DNA from: a virus
DNA: 23,998 nucleotides
IMG/VR virus record: IMGVR_UViG_3300025889_000940
Span: 1 to 23,998 of that record
Direction: 5' to 3' (one strand)
Shown here in pieces: positions 1 through 8,530 of the stretch. The notes under the pieces are model-generated. The model worked only from the letters and a program-made list of their open reading frames with translations, was not told the DNA's origin and ran no database searches. Position 1 is the stretch's first letter, and each line of letters starts with the position of its first letter. The position numbers and the translations under genes were made by a program.

Positions 1-1822
1 GTAGGCGGTAGAGCCCTGGTCCGAGGTTGCCGCCGGGGCTGCTACCGCCGGGGAGACCGGGCTCGGGGTCGAAGCTTGGATCTGCTGGCTCATAGCTACC
101 CGAGTAGGTTAATTCTTCCGCTAGGTGGTCAAACGTCCTATAAAGGAGCGGAGTGATATTCAGTCTAGGATCTGCCGCAAGCGGTTGGTTAGGCGCAAGC
201 GGATGCGGAGACTGCAACATCTGGGATAATAATACCAGAAATTGTTGCATCGCAGATTGAGTTTGTTGAATCATGCGGAAGGGGAAACCCTTCAGCATTT
301 CCGCTATCTCAGAATCAGTTTTATCGGGGAAAAGGTACTTCATGGCCTCTAGGCTGTCTACGCCTAGTTCCTGCATGTTGCGGACGACCATGGACTTTTG
401 AAGAACGTCATAAGACGTATCTTCATAAACATCTCCCTGGTAGCGATAAGAGACTTCACGGTCCCCATCTTCAGGAAGGCCGACAACACCACGCGGTACC
501 TTGTTCTCGGCGACGGCTTTCTTGATAGCCTCGTCAAGTTTGGTTTCGAATTTAAGTACAGAGATTTTGTACTTCTCGATCGATTCTGGAGTTTCTTCTT
601 TAGGCGGCGTGGGCTCCTTCATGCCAGAAGCCAGCAGGAAAGACTCGCGGAAGATCTGCTCCTGGTGGTAGATCATCATCTCTAAGAGACGATTGAACCC
701 GTAAGTCAGGAAGCTTTTGTTTTTACGAAGAGCCGTGGCTTGAGCACGACCCATCAAACCCTTGATTTCCGTTGCCGTAGCGCCAGCCGAGATCGAGATC
801 TCATCCACACCGCCTAAAGCGGTTCGGATCTCCTCCCGAAGGAGAAGCGTATAGCGGTTCATGTCCCCGTTAACGGGGTCAGGCGTCATGTAACCGACTC
901 GGTCGGAAGGCTCGACGTTCGCGATAATCCTAGGAACGCGAAGACCAGAGCCCATACCGGTTCCGAACGGTTCACTTACTCGGGTAGACGGGCTGTCCAC
1001 ACCGGCAAAACCGCTCTGACTACTAATAGTCGGCCGGAAAGTGCTTTGACTGTCGTTCGCTTCGACCAGATCGCTGCGGGGTCTGGAGCTGATCAGCGTC
1101 GGGTTACCAAAGAACTCGATGTTCTTGGCAATATTTCGAGTTAACTGATCATGGAGCACAATCTGCTCCATAAACGGATCAAACTCACCCTCTCCTTCCG
1201 TTCCGCTGGCGTTGGGCTTGTTTAAAACCTCAACTGCGGGAACAAAACCGAGGGTATTAGGGCGTTTCTTTGCGGGAGACAGAATCGCACCGGGTTCCAG
1301 GTCAAAACTCAGTTCGGTATCCGTCTCAACCTCGGTAATTTCATCTGCAGTAAGCGATAGACGAACGTAACGCTTGTTCTGTCCGTACGCATTACTGGGT
1401 AAACCGAGATTTGCGTTCTTTACTTTGTAGCTGTAGATAATGATTACTTCTTCGACTTCCCCATTTACGTCGTGGTAGACGCGGTATTGGTTTTTGTTAA
1501 AGAAATAGATCTGATACTTGAGTTTGGGGTCGGGTCGGAAATAGAAAAGTCCACACCCGTCGATCAGGAAGTTCCTGATAATTGAAGGGAAGCGAATATC
1601 CAACCGGTTAAGGCGGATAACGTCTTCTAGGAATCGAGTACGACTTCTATAAGTGTCTTGTTCGCAGAAAAAAGTAAGACCCTTCTTCATCATGAGAAGG
1701 GTCATCTGCTGAAGGTGGCTCAGCACAACCATCGTGGCCGATTGGCTGCTCCGATCCTGAGTGCGCGAAGCTTCCAGAATCTCGTTGAACCTTGTTCTGC
1801 TTTCAGTCGAGGCGGAAGCCAT
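1..1822 (-). CDS. Phage portal protein (C-terminus beyond window)
   Basis: The reading frame is open from an ATG at 1822 to the left edge, about 607 codons, so the C-terminus is missing. An in-frame TGA sits directly before the ATG, which fixes the start. The protein has the portal look: an N-terminal helix rich in polar residues, a motif DIRFPSIIRNFLIDGCGLFYF near residues 75-95, a central region with LREEIRTALGGVDEISISAGATATE, then a long helical section with FLTYGFNRLLEMMIYHQEQI, and a Gly/Pro-rich tail at the edge. Portals form the dodecameric ring at one capsid vertex through which DNA is pumped by the terminase. The terminase lies a few genes upstream on the same strand, as is usual. 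No Shine-Dalgarno sequence is visible; a small hairpin lies just upstream instead. Assignment is by overall pattern and gene order. Confidence 0.8.
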   Translation of the reverse strand, partial: MASASTESRTRFNEILEASRTQDRSSQSATMVVLSHLQQMTLLMMKKGLTFFCEQDTYRSRTRFLEDVIRLNRLDIRFPSIIRNFLIDGCGLFYFRPDPKLKYQIYFFNKNQYRVYHDVNGEVEEVIIIYSYKVKNANLGLPSNAYGQNKRYVRLSLTADEITEVETDTELSFDLEPGAILSPAKKRPNTLGFVPAVEVLNKPNASGTEGEGEFDPFMEQIVLHDQLTRNIAKNIEFFGNPTLISSRPRSDLVEANDSQSTFRPTISSQSGFAGVDSPSTRVSEPFGTGMGSGLRVPRIIANVEPSDRVGYMTPDPVNGDMNRYTLLLREEIRTALGGVDEISISAGATATEIKGLMGRAQATALRKNKSFLTYGFNRLLEMMIYHQEQIFRESFLLASGMKEPTPPKEETPESIEKYKISVLKFETKLDEAIKKAVAENKVPRGVVGLPEDGDREVSYRYQGDVYEDTSYDVLQKSMVVRNMQELGVDSLEAMKYLFPDKTDSEIAEMLKGFPFRMIQQTQSAMQQFLVLLSQMLQSPHPLAPNQPLAADPRLNITPLLYRTFDHLAEELTYSGSYEPADPSFDPEPGLPGGSSPGGNLGPGLYRL

Positions 1823-1831
1823 TCACTGTTG

Positions 1832-1846
1832 CGGGTTAAAAACCCG
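1832..1846 (-). promoter_or_regulatory. Hairpin just upstream of the portal start
   Basis: A perfect 6-bp inverted repeat, CGGGTT and AACCCG with a 3-nt loop, lies between the stop of the 52-residue gene and the portal ATG, ending about 10 nt before the start. There is no U-run after it in the direction of transcription, so it is not a convincing terminator. It could be an RNA processing site or affect portal translation; this is inference. Confidence 0.35.
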
Positions 1847-1854
1847 AAATAAAA

Positions 1855-2013
1855 TTACTTAGAAGACTTCATCTCTTTGTGCTTACGGGCTTTATCCCGA
1901 GCACGAGTGCGCTTTTCAGCGTCGCCGCGAAGTTCCTCACCGCTAGGAGCTTTGGTTTCCTCCTGCTTTTCCTTAAAACGCGCTAAGACTTCGGAGGGCA
2001 TTTTATCGGACAT
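1855..2013 (-). CDS. Small highly charged protein, 52 aa
   Basis: ATG at 2013, inside the last codons of the upstream GT17-like gene (11-nt overlap), stop TAA at 1855. The product is very hydrophilic, Lys/Arg/Glu-rich (for example RTRARDKARKHKEMKSSK at the C-terminus), with no membrane segment, and is probably a single charged helix. Its position between a glycosyltransferase and the portal, and the overlapping start, suggest translational coupling. I do not recognise a family. Small basic proteins next to portals can be scaffolding or connector accessories, but nothing in the sequence shows this. Confidence 0.6.
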   Translation of the reverse strand: MSDKMPSEVLARFKEKQEETKAPSGEELRGDAEKRTRARDKARKHKEMKSSK

Positions 2014-2818
2014 CGGGCAACAGGTACTCTCTTACTCTTTCCAGTTTAACCAGTTCTTTCGGGAGATTTTCAAGAGGATACGAAGTCAAGAGATGATCTT
2101 CGCGACCGAGCATGTCCGTATTCCCCTCCTCAGGCTTAAACGACTCACAGAGCTCCTGGACCTCAGGACGATCCCAGATGTAGTACTCAGCAATTGAACG
2201 AAGTTTCGTCTTTCTCTTGTCTGAGTCACCCATCCAGGAAAGGTGCCAACCAGCGTCTCGATCACCGAAGTAGCGGTTAGCCTGCGTGGCCCGCATCGAG
2301 GAAAGGGTTCCAAACTCCTTTAGTCGAGCCACAGTGTTGACTACGCCGCAACGCCAGTCAAACAGCTCACCATCCGGTGATACGAGTTGACGATCGGCAC
2401 GCCCGTAGTGCATAGACATACTCAAACGCACAACATTTTCTTTCTCCTCTTCGACGACCTTAAGGAGTTCGCTGAACTTCTCGGGATTAGCTATTTCGTC
2501 ACAGTCAGAGCAGATAAAAACTGTATCGTCAGGCATCATGTGCAGACCGACGCCGAGTGCATCTCGTTGGCCACGTTCGCGGATCCAAGGGTCCGGAGCT
2601 TCCTCCATGGAAGGTAGCTCTACATGGAGAACTTGGATCTTATCCTCAGGCAACCCAAGTTCTCTAATCGTTTCGAGGCAGGTAAAAGGCTTCTCCTCGC
2701 CCCTATGCGTACGGTTTGCGTCAGTAATCAGAAAGCCGTCGACATGATCCTCAAGCGTGCGGACCCGCAGTTCGAGGATTTCCCGCTCGTTGAAGTAGGG
2801 AAAACAATCTATGAGCAC
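2003..2818 (-). CDS. GT17-like glycosyltransferase
   Basis: 271 residues from a GTG start at 2818. The N-terminus (LIDCFPYFNEREILELRVR, then HVDGFLITDANRTHRG at about 25-40) matches the glycosyltransferase family 17 pattern of a short strand, a run of acidic/aromatic residues and an N-terminal helix. A metal-binding DxD-type motif is visible as SDCDEI at residues 104-109. Family 17 contains beta-1,4-N-acetylglucosaminyltransferases and many uncharacterised bacterial and viral members, so the sugar and acceptor cannot be inferred. The enzyme is probably cytoplasmic. It sits between structural genes in the packaging block and its 3' end overlaps the next gene. The GTG start is chosen because family members begin almost exactly at the LIDCFPYFNE strand. 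Confidence 0.8.
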   Translation of the reverse strand: MLIDCFPYFNEREILELRVRTLEDHVDGFLITDANRTHRGEEKPFTCLETIRELGLPEDKIQVLHVELPSMEEAPDPWIRERGQRDALGVGLHMMPDDTVFICSDCDEIANPEKFSELLKVVEEEKENVVRLSMSMHYGRADRQLVSPDGELFDWRCGVVNTVARLKEFGTLSSMRATQANRYFGDRDAGWHLSWMGDSDKRKTKLRSIAEYYIWDRPEVQELCESFKPEEGNTDMLGREDHLLTSYPLENLPKELVKLERVREYLLPDVR

Positions 2819-2849
2819 GCTGACCAGAAAACTCTGGCAGCATACTAAC

Positions 2850-3143
2850 TCAGTTTCTGGAATCTAAATACGAACTTACGCGGCGTTTAGCTCGCGCCAG
2901 AATATTCCCACGGTCATCACCCATATCGACAGCAGTACCATTGGGTACACCGTCAGAATACTCACTAGGAGGAATCGGCGCTTGAGGCGTCGGCTCGCCG
3001 ATAAGGCTAGTCGCCTCCTCTTCTTGAGAGTCCGCAAACGCCTCGTCTGAATAGAGGTCGGAGCGACGTTGACGCTCAGACGCATCAATCTGTTTGCGAT
3101 ACGCCTCAGAAAAATCGGTGGCGGCATTCAGGTAGGGGTTCAT
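2850..3143 (-). CDS. Hypothetical hydrophilic protein, 97 aa
   Basis: ATG at 3143 overlaps the stop codon of the preceding gene in a TGATG arrangement, a sign of translational coupling. The N-terminal half is polar and helical (SEAYRKQIDASERQRRSDLYS), the middle is Pro-rich (TPQAPIPPSE) and the C-terminus is basic (ARAKRRVSSYLDSRN). No signal peptide, membrane segment or catalytic motif is seen. Its place in the packaging/portal block suggests a virion or assembly role, but no family is recognised. Confidence 0.6.
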   Translation of the reverse strand: MNPYLNAATDFSEAYRKQIDASERQRRSDLYSDEAFADSQEEEATSLIGEPTPQAPIPPSEYSDGVPNGTAVDMGDDRGNILARAKRRVSSYLDSRN

Positions 3144-3415
3144 CAGAAGAGCACAACGGCAGAGCTAGCGGTGCCTCCGCTAATAGCGGTGCAAGCCAAA
3201 TTAAGCAAGCAGGGAGCCGAGGTTGTAATCGACGTGTACTGACCTGGAGCGTCAGAAAGCTCCACATACACAGTATGGTTGCCAGTACCGTTCATATAGA
3301 CGCCACGGCTGGTGGGAAACCTACGCTCTCCATCAGAGGTTTGCCAAGAAATCCCGCTCCCGTAGGGGAGTACAGATGTCTGCCCAAAGACAGAACCAAA
3401 GGCACGAATATCCAT
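3143..3415 (-). CDS. Hypothetical small beta-rich protein, 90 aa
   Basis: ATG at 3415, with GGAG about 10 nt upstream. The product is rich in Gly, Ser, Thr and Val with alternating hydrophobic residues (NHTVYVELSDAPGQYTSIT, then AISGGTASSAVVLF at the C-terminus), which suggests a compact beta-sandwich of the sort used for virion decoration or head-fibre proteins. That role is inference from composition and position only. It is coupled to the next gene by TGATG. Confidence 0.6.
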   Translation of the reverse strand: MDIRAFGSVFGQTSVLPYGSGISWQTSDGERRFPTSRGVYMNGTGNHTVYVELSDAPGQYTSITTSAPCLLNLACTAISGGTASSAVVLF

Positions 3416-3438
3416 AGTAAAAGAGCTCCAAACTCAGT

Positions 3439-3729
3439 TTAACTCTCCTCCTCAGAAATTTCGATTAATTTCTGCAGATACCAAGCGCATTTTCTTAGAT
3501 CTTCCACACCGTTTTTAAATTCGGTGCGCCAGAGGTACTTCATACATGCGCCACGGCAGTAGGAACGTAAGCCCTCCTTACCTAATGCAGCCTCTAAAGC
3601 ATCAATGCACTCAATAGCACCTTGCGTATAGTGCATAGGGTGGTTCACGTTATCACTGAACATATCAGATGCGGAAGGAGCTAGGTCGTCGATCTCATTA
3701 AACATAAATCGGTCTTCTTCGAAAAGCAT
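3439..3729 (-). CDS. DUF3310-family protein
   Basis: 96 residues from an ATG at 3729 that overlaps the stop of the preceding glycosyltransferase (TGATG). The DUF3310 signature is clear: NHPMHYTQGAIECIDALEAALG in the middle, then CMKYLWRTEFKNGVEDLRK and WYLQKLIE near the C-terminus. DUF3310 proteins are common in tailed phages and are often annotated as nucleotide-kinase-like, with little experimental support. Finding it between a glycosyltransferase and virion genes, rather than in a replication module, is a little unusual. The exact function is unknown. Confidence 0.85.
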   Translation of the reverse strand: MLFEEDRFMFNEIDDLAPSASDMFSDNVNHPMHYTQGAIECIDALEAALGKEGLRSYCRGACMKYLWRTEFKNGVEDLRKCAWYLQKLIEISEEES

Positions 3730-4637
3730 CAGGTGACCAAGAGCTTAGAGATATCTAACAGATCAACGCCTTTTTCGCTGAGTTCTTTGCTGTACTTCGT
3801 ATCCAAATGCTCCAGCAACCCGCACGGTGCTATTTGCACTGATCCCTCCAACGTAACAAGAGGTACCACACGGCGATGCTCCTGTCCGGAACGCAGATTT
3901 TCAAAAATTGTTCCCATCGAGCTTCGGTCTGCAATTGGCCAGCACCTATGCCTAGTTAACTTGTAGCTCTCGGTCGGGTCAAAGCTATCCGAATTTATGT
4001 ATTCCTCAGCCATCCGTTGATCCAAAACCATAAGACCCCCGTAAGGGTTACCTAGAGAGGCGAAACCTACGAACTCAGAGTACGGAGTTAAATACGTCTC
4101 AACTCTGTAAGGACGATCTCCCCAAACCTCAGGAGTTTCGGCGTTTAGCTGCCACTGACGGTGGTTGTCAAAAGGAACGAACTTGTCCTCAAATCGCTCG
4201 AAACGACAGAAGCCCGGTTCGAGATTCAACAGTTTCAGTTTGTCCTTCCAATTAAACCAATAAAAGAAGTTTTCACTCGAGAACAACATATCGTTCTCTG
4301 TGTAGATATAAAAGTCATATGCTCTAGCCTCGACAGCTAGGCGAAGCAGGTTCTTGTGACTCCAGGTAAGCGAGAAGCCTTTGTACTCTTCTGGAGCGAC
4401 TATAATTTCAACGTTCAACCCTTTAACGTTACTGTCTATGAGACTAAGTAGGGTGTTTTTATCCTCTCTGTGCTCATAATCAATAAATACAAAAACTTCT
4501 TTCGTACCAGGCAGCTCCTCATACCCACGCAGAACTTCTAGAAAAGGGTCAAAGCGGTTTAAAGGGTTGTGAGCAGTAACCGCGATGAAGTACTTAGAGG
4601 AGTACAACAGAGCATTAGAACAAGAGGTATCAGCCAT
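3729..4637 (-). CDS. GT-A-fold glycosyltransferase-like protein
   Basis: 302 residues, ATG at 4637, directly behind the terminase stop. The N-terminal strand (KYFIAVTAHNP) and the following helix resemble the nucleotide-sugar-binding start of GT-A folds. At residues 108-118 DFYIYTENDMLF carries an acidic END triad in the position of the DxD metal motif. Further on, W-SHKNLLRL and the aromatic region around FYWFNWKDK are typical of viral and bacterial glycosyltransferase-like proteins. The donor and acceptor are unknown. The gene lies within the packaging block and is coupled to the DUF3310 gene downstream, so it is likely expressed with structural genes. Confidence 0.65.
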   Translation of the reverse strand: MADTSCSNALLYSSKYFIAVTAHNPLNRFDPFLEVLRGYEELPGTKEVFVFIDYEHREDKNTLLSLIDSNVKGLNVEIIVAPEEYKGFSLTWSHKNLLRLAVEARAYDFYIYTENDMLFSSENFFYWFNWKDKLKLLNLEPGFCRFERFEDKFVPFDNHRQWQLNAETPEVWGDRPYRVETYLTPYSEFVGFASLGNPYGGLMVLDQRMAEEYINSDSFDPTESYKLTRHRCWPIADRSSMGTIFENLRSGQEHRRVVPLVTLEGSVQIAPCGLLEHLDTKYSKELSEKGVDLLDISKLLVT

Positions 4638-4639
4638 TA

Positions 4640-6163
4640 TTAGTACTCCATTTCGAAGTTACCTCGACGCTGGAGGTAGGTAATAACCCAGGTATACGCA
4701 TCAAGAAGGTCGTCGTGAGAAGTCGCCCCGATATTGATCAGTTGATCGAACAGAGCGTCAAACTTTCGGTACCTATTGAAGACCACCTTTTTGTTTTCGA
4801 GCAGGCCAAGCGTACCCCTAAAACGAGCGATCTTGTCTCCACGAAAACCTTTTGCCTCGTGGATGTGGATGTTGCCTAGTCCTCTTTCGTTAAGAAGAAT
4901 TCTCCTGAGGTCCGCTGCTAGAGAAGCTTGGTAGGCAACAGACTCCACAACTAAAGTGCACGTGGAGTAAGTCGGGAAGTATTCGCCTTCACTGTTTTCC
5001 TGGAGGATGCCCCATTCGACCAACATTTTGCACAGTAGATCTATCTTCTCAAGGTTCCCAATCGATCGAACCTGATGAGCATCGATAACGTAGTACTTGT
5101 CTTTCAACCTCCCGGCTAAAACAAAAGCGGTGTAGTCGGATGTCTCGTTCTTACTCGCCGAAAGGTCGATGCCTACAGCGAGACTGTCGAACTCAGTGAC
5201 AACATCTCCCTTTATCAGCAGGTCTGGCGAAAGCACCAGATCGGAGGTCATCACCGGTTGCTGCTGATACTGGAAAGCAAAAGCAACAGGATCTAGTTCT
5301 TTTTGACCCTGGAGGTAGTCAACGCTCCACTGCTCAGGCCAGTAACTCTCTGGCTCACCTTTATCGTCGTACGTAAGAGCCTCCTGTGTAACTTGCTTCC
5401 ACCCCTTCTGGGGGACAAACATCGTCTTGTGGATATCTAGAGGATGGAATCGAGTACCGAGGCAAATAGCTCTACCGCCTTCGAAAATAATCGGAGCAAT
5501 AACAGAGCTCCAGTTGTTGTTCATCTCCTCCCTAATGGTCGGGTTCTTGATGTCAGTGCTGGACTTGATAGGGTCATCGACGATAACCAAATGAGCACGC
5601 TTAGAAGTAATTGAGCCTCGGAGACCAGCAGCCCTAAGCGTGAATTCTTCGTCGCCCACACGGCTGATGCCTGCGTAGTCGAAATCGATACTCCAACCGA
5701 TGTCGGACTGCATGCCCGATCGGAGCTGAACTTTTGGAAAGATTTTTTTGTAAGTCGACGAGTCGAGGATCTGCTTGATGATTCGACTCTTAGGTATCGC
5801 CGTCGCGATGTTGTACGAACAGTAGATGATCTGGAGTGGAAGCCCTGCAGTCGTGTGCCGCCCGATGATCCAAGCAGTGAACATGTTGAGCACTGTGGAC
5901 TTAGCGCTACCTCGAGGGGCGAGAATATCTAGGTTAGGTCCAGCAATATCTATAAGGTATCTATTGCTCTCACCAGTAACTAAGTGCTGATGCCACTCCA
6001 GCATATGCTTGGCTGGAGCCTTGTCCATAACCGTACAGAAAGTAGAGAAATCACCAGCTGCTCTAGTGAATATGGAACTTAACTCGGGTGCCTCAGAGTC
6101 AACAGCTTTTGCTGCACGCAACTTAAGAGCACGTCGATAAGCAAATGACTCTCTACTCGGCAT
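4640..6163 (-). CDS. terL: Terminase large subunit (packaging ATPase and nuclease)
   Basis: 507 residues, a normal length. N-terminal ATPase: Walker A-like APRGSAKST at 82-90 and Walker B HLVIVDDP at 191-198, with adenine-binding and coupling segments between (IIYCSYNIA at 112-120, LGTRFHP at 235-241). C-terminal RNase H-like nuclease: the metal residues look intact as GIDLSASK at 331-338 (Asp333), VVES at 405-408 (Glu407) and HDDLLDA at 483-489. The enzyme docks on the portal, pumps DNA into the capsid and cuts the concatemer. The portal is encoded downstream on the same strand. No obvious small terminase was recognised nearby. ATG at 6163 follows AAAAGGAC and lies next to a palindrome in the divergent promoter region. 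Confidence 0.93.
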   Translation of the reverse strand: MPSRESFAYRRALKLRAAKAVDSEAPELSSIFTRAAGDFSTFCTVMDKAPAKHMLEWHQHLVTGESNRYLIDIAGPNLDILAPRGSAKSTVLNMFTAWIIGRHTTAGLPLQIIYCSYNIATAIPKSRIIKQILDSSTYKKIFPKVQLRSGMQSDIGWSIDFDYAGISRVGDEEFTLRAAGLRGSITSKRAHLVIVDDPIKSSTDIKNPTIREEMNNNWSSVIAPIIFEGGRAICLGTRFHPLDIHKTMFVPQKGWKQVTQEALTYDDKGEPESYWPEQWSVDYLQGQKELDPVAFAFQYQQQPVMTSDLVLSPDLLIKGDVVTEFDSLAVGIDLSASKNETSDYTAFVLAGRLKDKYYVIDAHQVRSIGNLEKIDLLCKMLVEWGILQENSEGEYFPTYSTCTLVVESVAYQASLAADLRRILLNERGLGNIHIHEAKGFRGDKIARFRGTLGLLENKKVVFNRYRKFDALFDQLINIGATSHDDLLDAYTWVITYLQRRGNFEMEY

Positions 6164-6189
6164 GTCCTTTTAAAAGATGTCTGTATACT
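6162..6189. promoter_or_regulatory. Divergent control region with palindrome
   Basis: The 48-bp gap between the leftward terminase and the rightward GT4 gene holds a perfect 10-bp palindrome, CTTTTAAAAG (6167-6176), flanked on both sides by a direct repeat of ATGTC. TATACT at 6184-6189 resembles a -10 box for rightward transcription, but I see no matching -35. The palindrome could be an operator serving both directions; this is inference. Confidence 0.4.
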
Positions 6190-6211
6190 AATAGCCAGAT
6201 TCTACCTTTAA

Positions 6212-7384
6212 ATGGCAAAGATTCTCTGGTATGGAGACATTCTTTCGAACACAGGGTTCGCTAGAGTCACACATAGTATTCTTGAGCACTTAGCTAACGA
6301 TAACGAAATAGTTGCGTTTGGTATCAACTACGCTGGAGATCCTCACAACCTCCCGTTTAAGGTCTATCCCGCTGCAGCTCATAATCCTTCTGATCGTTTT
6401 GGTATCGGTCGTCTGCCACAGGTGGTCGAGGCGGAGAAACCTGACTTCGTTATCTGTCTGAATGACATCTGGGTCGTCAATCAGGTGTGGGAACGGATCC
6501 ACCTGCTGCAGTCCTCTCTAAAGTTTAAATTCATCGCTTATTTCCCAATCGACTCCGAGTGGTACATCGAGAGTCACCTGCGCTATGTGAAGGATTGGGA
6601 TTTCGCGATCACCTTCACGATCGAACAAGCTCAACGATTGATGAAGCACGGCATCACTCCGAAGCTGATGGGAGTGGTCCCTCACGGAATCGATACGTCC
6701 AAGTTCTTCGCGATGGACCGGGACGAGGCACGGCGACAGCTCAAACTGCCTCTCGACAAGTTCATTGTGCTTAACGCAAACCGGAATCAGCCCCGGAAAC
6801 GGATCGACCTAACGATCAAGGCGTTCGTCGAGTTCGCAAAAGATAAGCCCGACACGATGCTGTACCTCCACATGAGCGAGAAGGATCTCGGGTGGGATGT
6901 GCGAGCGCTCTTCGAAACCGAGATGAAGCGTCATGGACTTAAGTCCGACCAACGCCTGATCATGACCTCGAACAACATCAACTATGTGAATGCACCGCCA
7001 GACGAGCTGCTCAACAAGATCTATAACGCTTGCGACGTTGGCATCAACACGGCCAATGGTGAAGGATGGGGTTTGGTTCCTTTCGAGCATGCCTCATGCA
7101 AGCGAGCTCAAGTACTCCCTGACCACACGTCGTGCGCGGACATCTGGAAAAACAAGGCTCCCCTTGCTCGGGTTGCCTCGTGGATTTATGACAAAGACCT
7201 CTGTGTCGAACGAGGAATTGTAGATGTAAACCATATGGCGGAGCTGCTCACGGAGCTCTATGAAGATGAGGTCTATCGCAATCATGTAGCTGAGTCCTGT
7301 TTCGAAGTCACTCAGAATCCTTCTTACCGCTGGGACCGTATCGCTGAAGGATTCCAACGTGCCATGGAGGAGCTGAGCAAGTGA
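6212..7384 (+). CDS. GT4-family glycosyltransferase (GT-B fold)
   Basis: 390 residues, ATG at 6212. The N-terminal domain begins KILWYGDILSNTGFARVTHSI, the usual Gly-rich loop of GT-B enzymes. The linker VPHGIDTSKF near 155 is the typical family 4 hinge, followed by NRNQPRKRIDLTIKAF near 190, the donor phosphate-binding Arg/Lys segment. The C-terminal EX7E motif is visible in GEGWGLVPFEHASCKRA near 285. These are retaining nucleotide-sugar transferases; donor and acceptor cannot be read. It overlaps the next gene by 4 nt (GTGA), so the two are translated together. The pair is transcribed opposite to the virion genes on both sides, like an inserted accessory cassette. Confidence 0.88.
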   Translation: MAKILWYGDILSNTGFARVTHSILEHLANDNEIVAFGINYAGDPHNLPFKVYPAAAHNPSDRFGIGRLPQVVEAEKPDFVICLNDIWVVNQVWERIHLLQSSLKFKFIAYFPIDSEWYIESHLRYVKDWDFAITFTIEQAQRLMKHGITPKLMGVVPHGIDTSKFFAMDRDEARRQLKLPLDKFIVLNANRNQPRKRIDLTIKAFVEFAKDKPDTMLYLHMSEKDLGWDVRALFETEMKRHGLKSDQRLIMTSNNINYVNAPPDELLNKIYNACDVGINTANGEGWGLVPFEHASCKRAQVLPDHTSCADIWKNKAPLARVASWIYDKDLCVERGIVDVNHMAELLTELYEDEVYRNHVAESCFEVTQNPSYRWDRIAEGFQRAMEELSK

Positions 7385-8466
7385 GTCTTCAATTCCATCG
7401 CTACCGGACTTATCACGAACGAGCTGTCCGAAAGGTACATCTCCCCTCGGACAAGGGATTTCCTTCCGTTTACACACAAGCGCATGAAGTCGGAGGAGAG
7501 TTCGTGCGAATTACCGACGGTCTCCCCTCAACAGCGGTAGCAAATTTCAGCCCTTGTGTGCTCAAGCACCGAGGATCGACCCTAATCGCGTGGCGCTCTC
7601 AACCAGAGCCTTTCGTGTTTAGGCACGATATGAAGTACTTCTACTACAACAACACTCCCACAGATATCTACGTGGGTGAGCTGATTAAAGACGACACGAT
7701 CGTCGCAGCCAGAAAACTCAGGGCAGGGAGGCATCGTCTTAGCTACGAAGACCCTCGGATCTTCCTGTCTCCCGACGACAAGCTTCACTGTCAGTTCATC
7801 ACTAGTAGCTATGCAAGCAAGTGGGACAGCTCGAAACACAAACTCGTCAAGAGCCCGAAAGTCTGCACAGGTCTTATCGACGAGTACGGGCAACTAGTTG
7901 ACTGCTTCTTCCCTCCTCTGGGACGGAATCTGGAAGAAGGTGCGGCTGAGAAAAACTGGTGTTTTTACTCCAAAGGCGACGAGCTAAAACTTCTTTACTC
8001 CACAGCTCCCATCGTCATCAAAACGCCTGGACGAGAAGACAAGGTCATTGACTCCTCCTGCCTGAAAGAAGTCACAGGTAACCACCCGACCTTTAACTCG
8101 ACCGCACCTGTACAAGTAGGGGACGAGTGGCTCGTTTTCTACCACTTCAAGTACATGGTGCACGAACTGGATCGCCGTCCTTATCTGATGTATGCCCTAA
8201 GTGCCTACACCCTGGATAGCGATCAGACCAAGATCGTACGCATGATGAAAGAACCGCTCTTCGTCGGCTCGACCAACGACGACCTGATTACTTGGACAGA
8301 CCCTGTTGGAAACGACATTTCTCACCAACCGGCGTGTGTTCTGCCCTTCGGTTGCTTCATTGAAGACGAGGAAGAACTAGTTATGTCTCTTGGTGTAAAT
8401 GATTCGTTTATGGGTATTTTCAGGACTCCTGTGCTGAACGTGCTAAGTTTGATGGAACGTGTCTAA
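7381..8466 (+). CDS. GH130-like five-bladed propeller (glycoside phosphorylase or hydrolase)
   Basis: 361 residues from a GTG that overlaps the GT4 stop. Repeated beta-blade segments carry motifs reminiscent of GH130 and related propellers: SYEDPRIFLSPDD near 120, a conserved EKNWCFY near 190, PTFNSTAPVQVGDEWLVFYHFK near 240, and a last blade HQPACVLPFGCF followed by LVMSLGVNDSFMGIFR. GH130 enzymes phosphorolyse or hydrolyse mannosides. The DPR and KNW motifs and the final G-x-ND blade support the fold, but the catalytic assignment is uncertain. Co-translation with a glycosyltransferase suggests joint processing of one glycan. Either enzyme could instead act as a carbohydrate-binding or tailoring partner. 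Confidence 0.65.
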   Translation: MSLQFHRYRTYHERAVRKVHLPSDKGFPSVYTQAHEVGGEFVRITDGLPSTAVANFSPCVLKHRGSTLIAWRSQPEPFVFRHDMKYFYYNNTPTDIYVGELIKDDTIVAARKLRAGRHRLSYEDPRIFLSPDDKLHCQFITSSYASKWDSSKHKLVKSPKVCTGLIDEYGQLVDCFFPPLGRNLEEGAAEKNWCFYSKGDELKLLYSTAPIVIKTPGREDKVIDSSCLKEVTGNHPTFNSTAPVQVGDEWLVFYHFKYMVHELDRRPYLMYALSAYTLDSDQTKIVRMMKEPLFVGSTNDDLITWTDPVGNDISHQPACVLPFGCFIEDEEELVMSLGVNDSFMGIFRTPVLNVLSLMERV

Positions 8467-8507
8467 CCAAAAGCCAAGAGAATCCGTTCTCGTTATTCAC
8501 GTTGTGG

Positions 8508-8528
8508 AGGGAGGCTTAAAGCCTCCTT
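8508..8528 (+). terminator. Hairpin between convergent genes, likely terminator
   Basis: AGGGAGGCT and AGCCTCCTT form a 9-bp stem (one G-U pair) around a TAA loop, in the 64-nt gap between the rightward propeller gene and the leftward gene ending at 8531. The stem is followed by a short T-rich stretch on the plus strand, so it best fits a terminator for the GT4 cassette. Confidence 0.6.
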
Positions 8529-8530
8529 CT

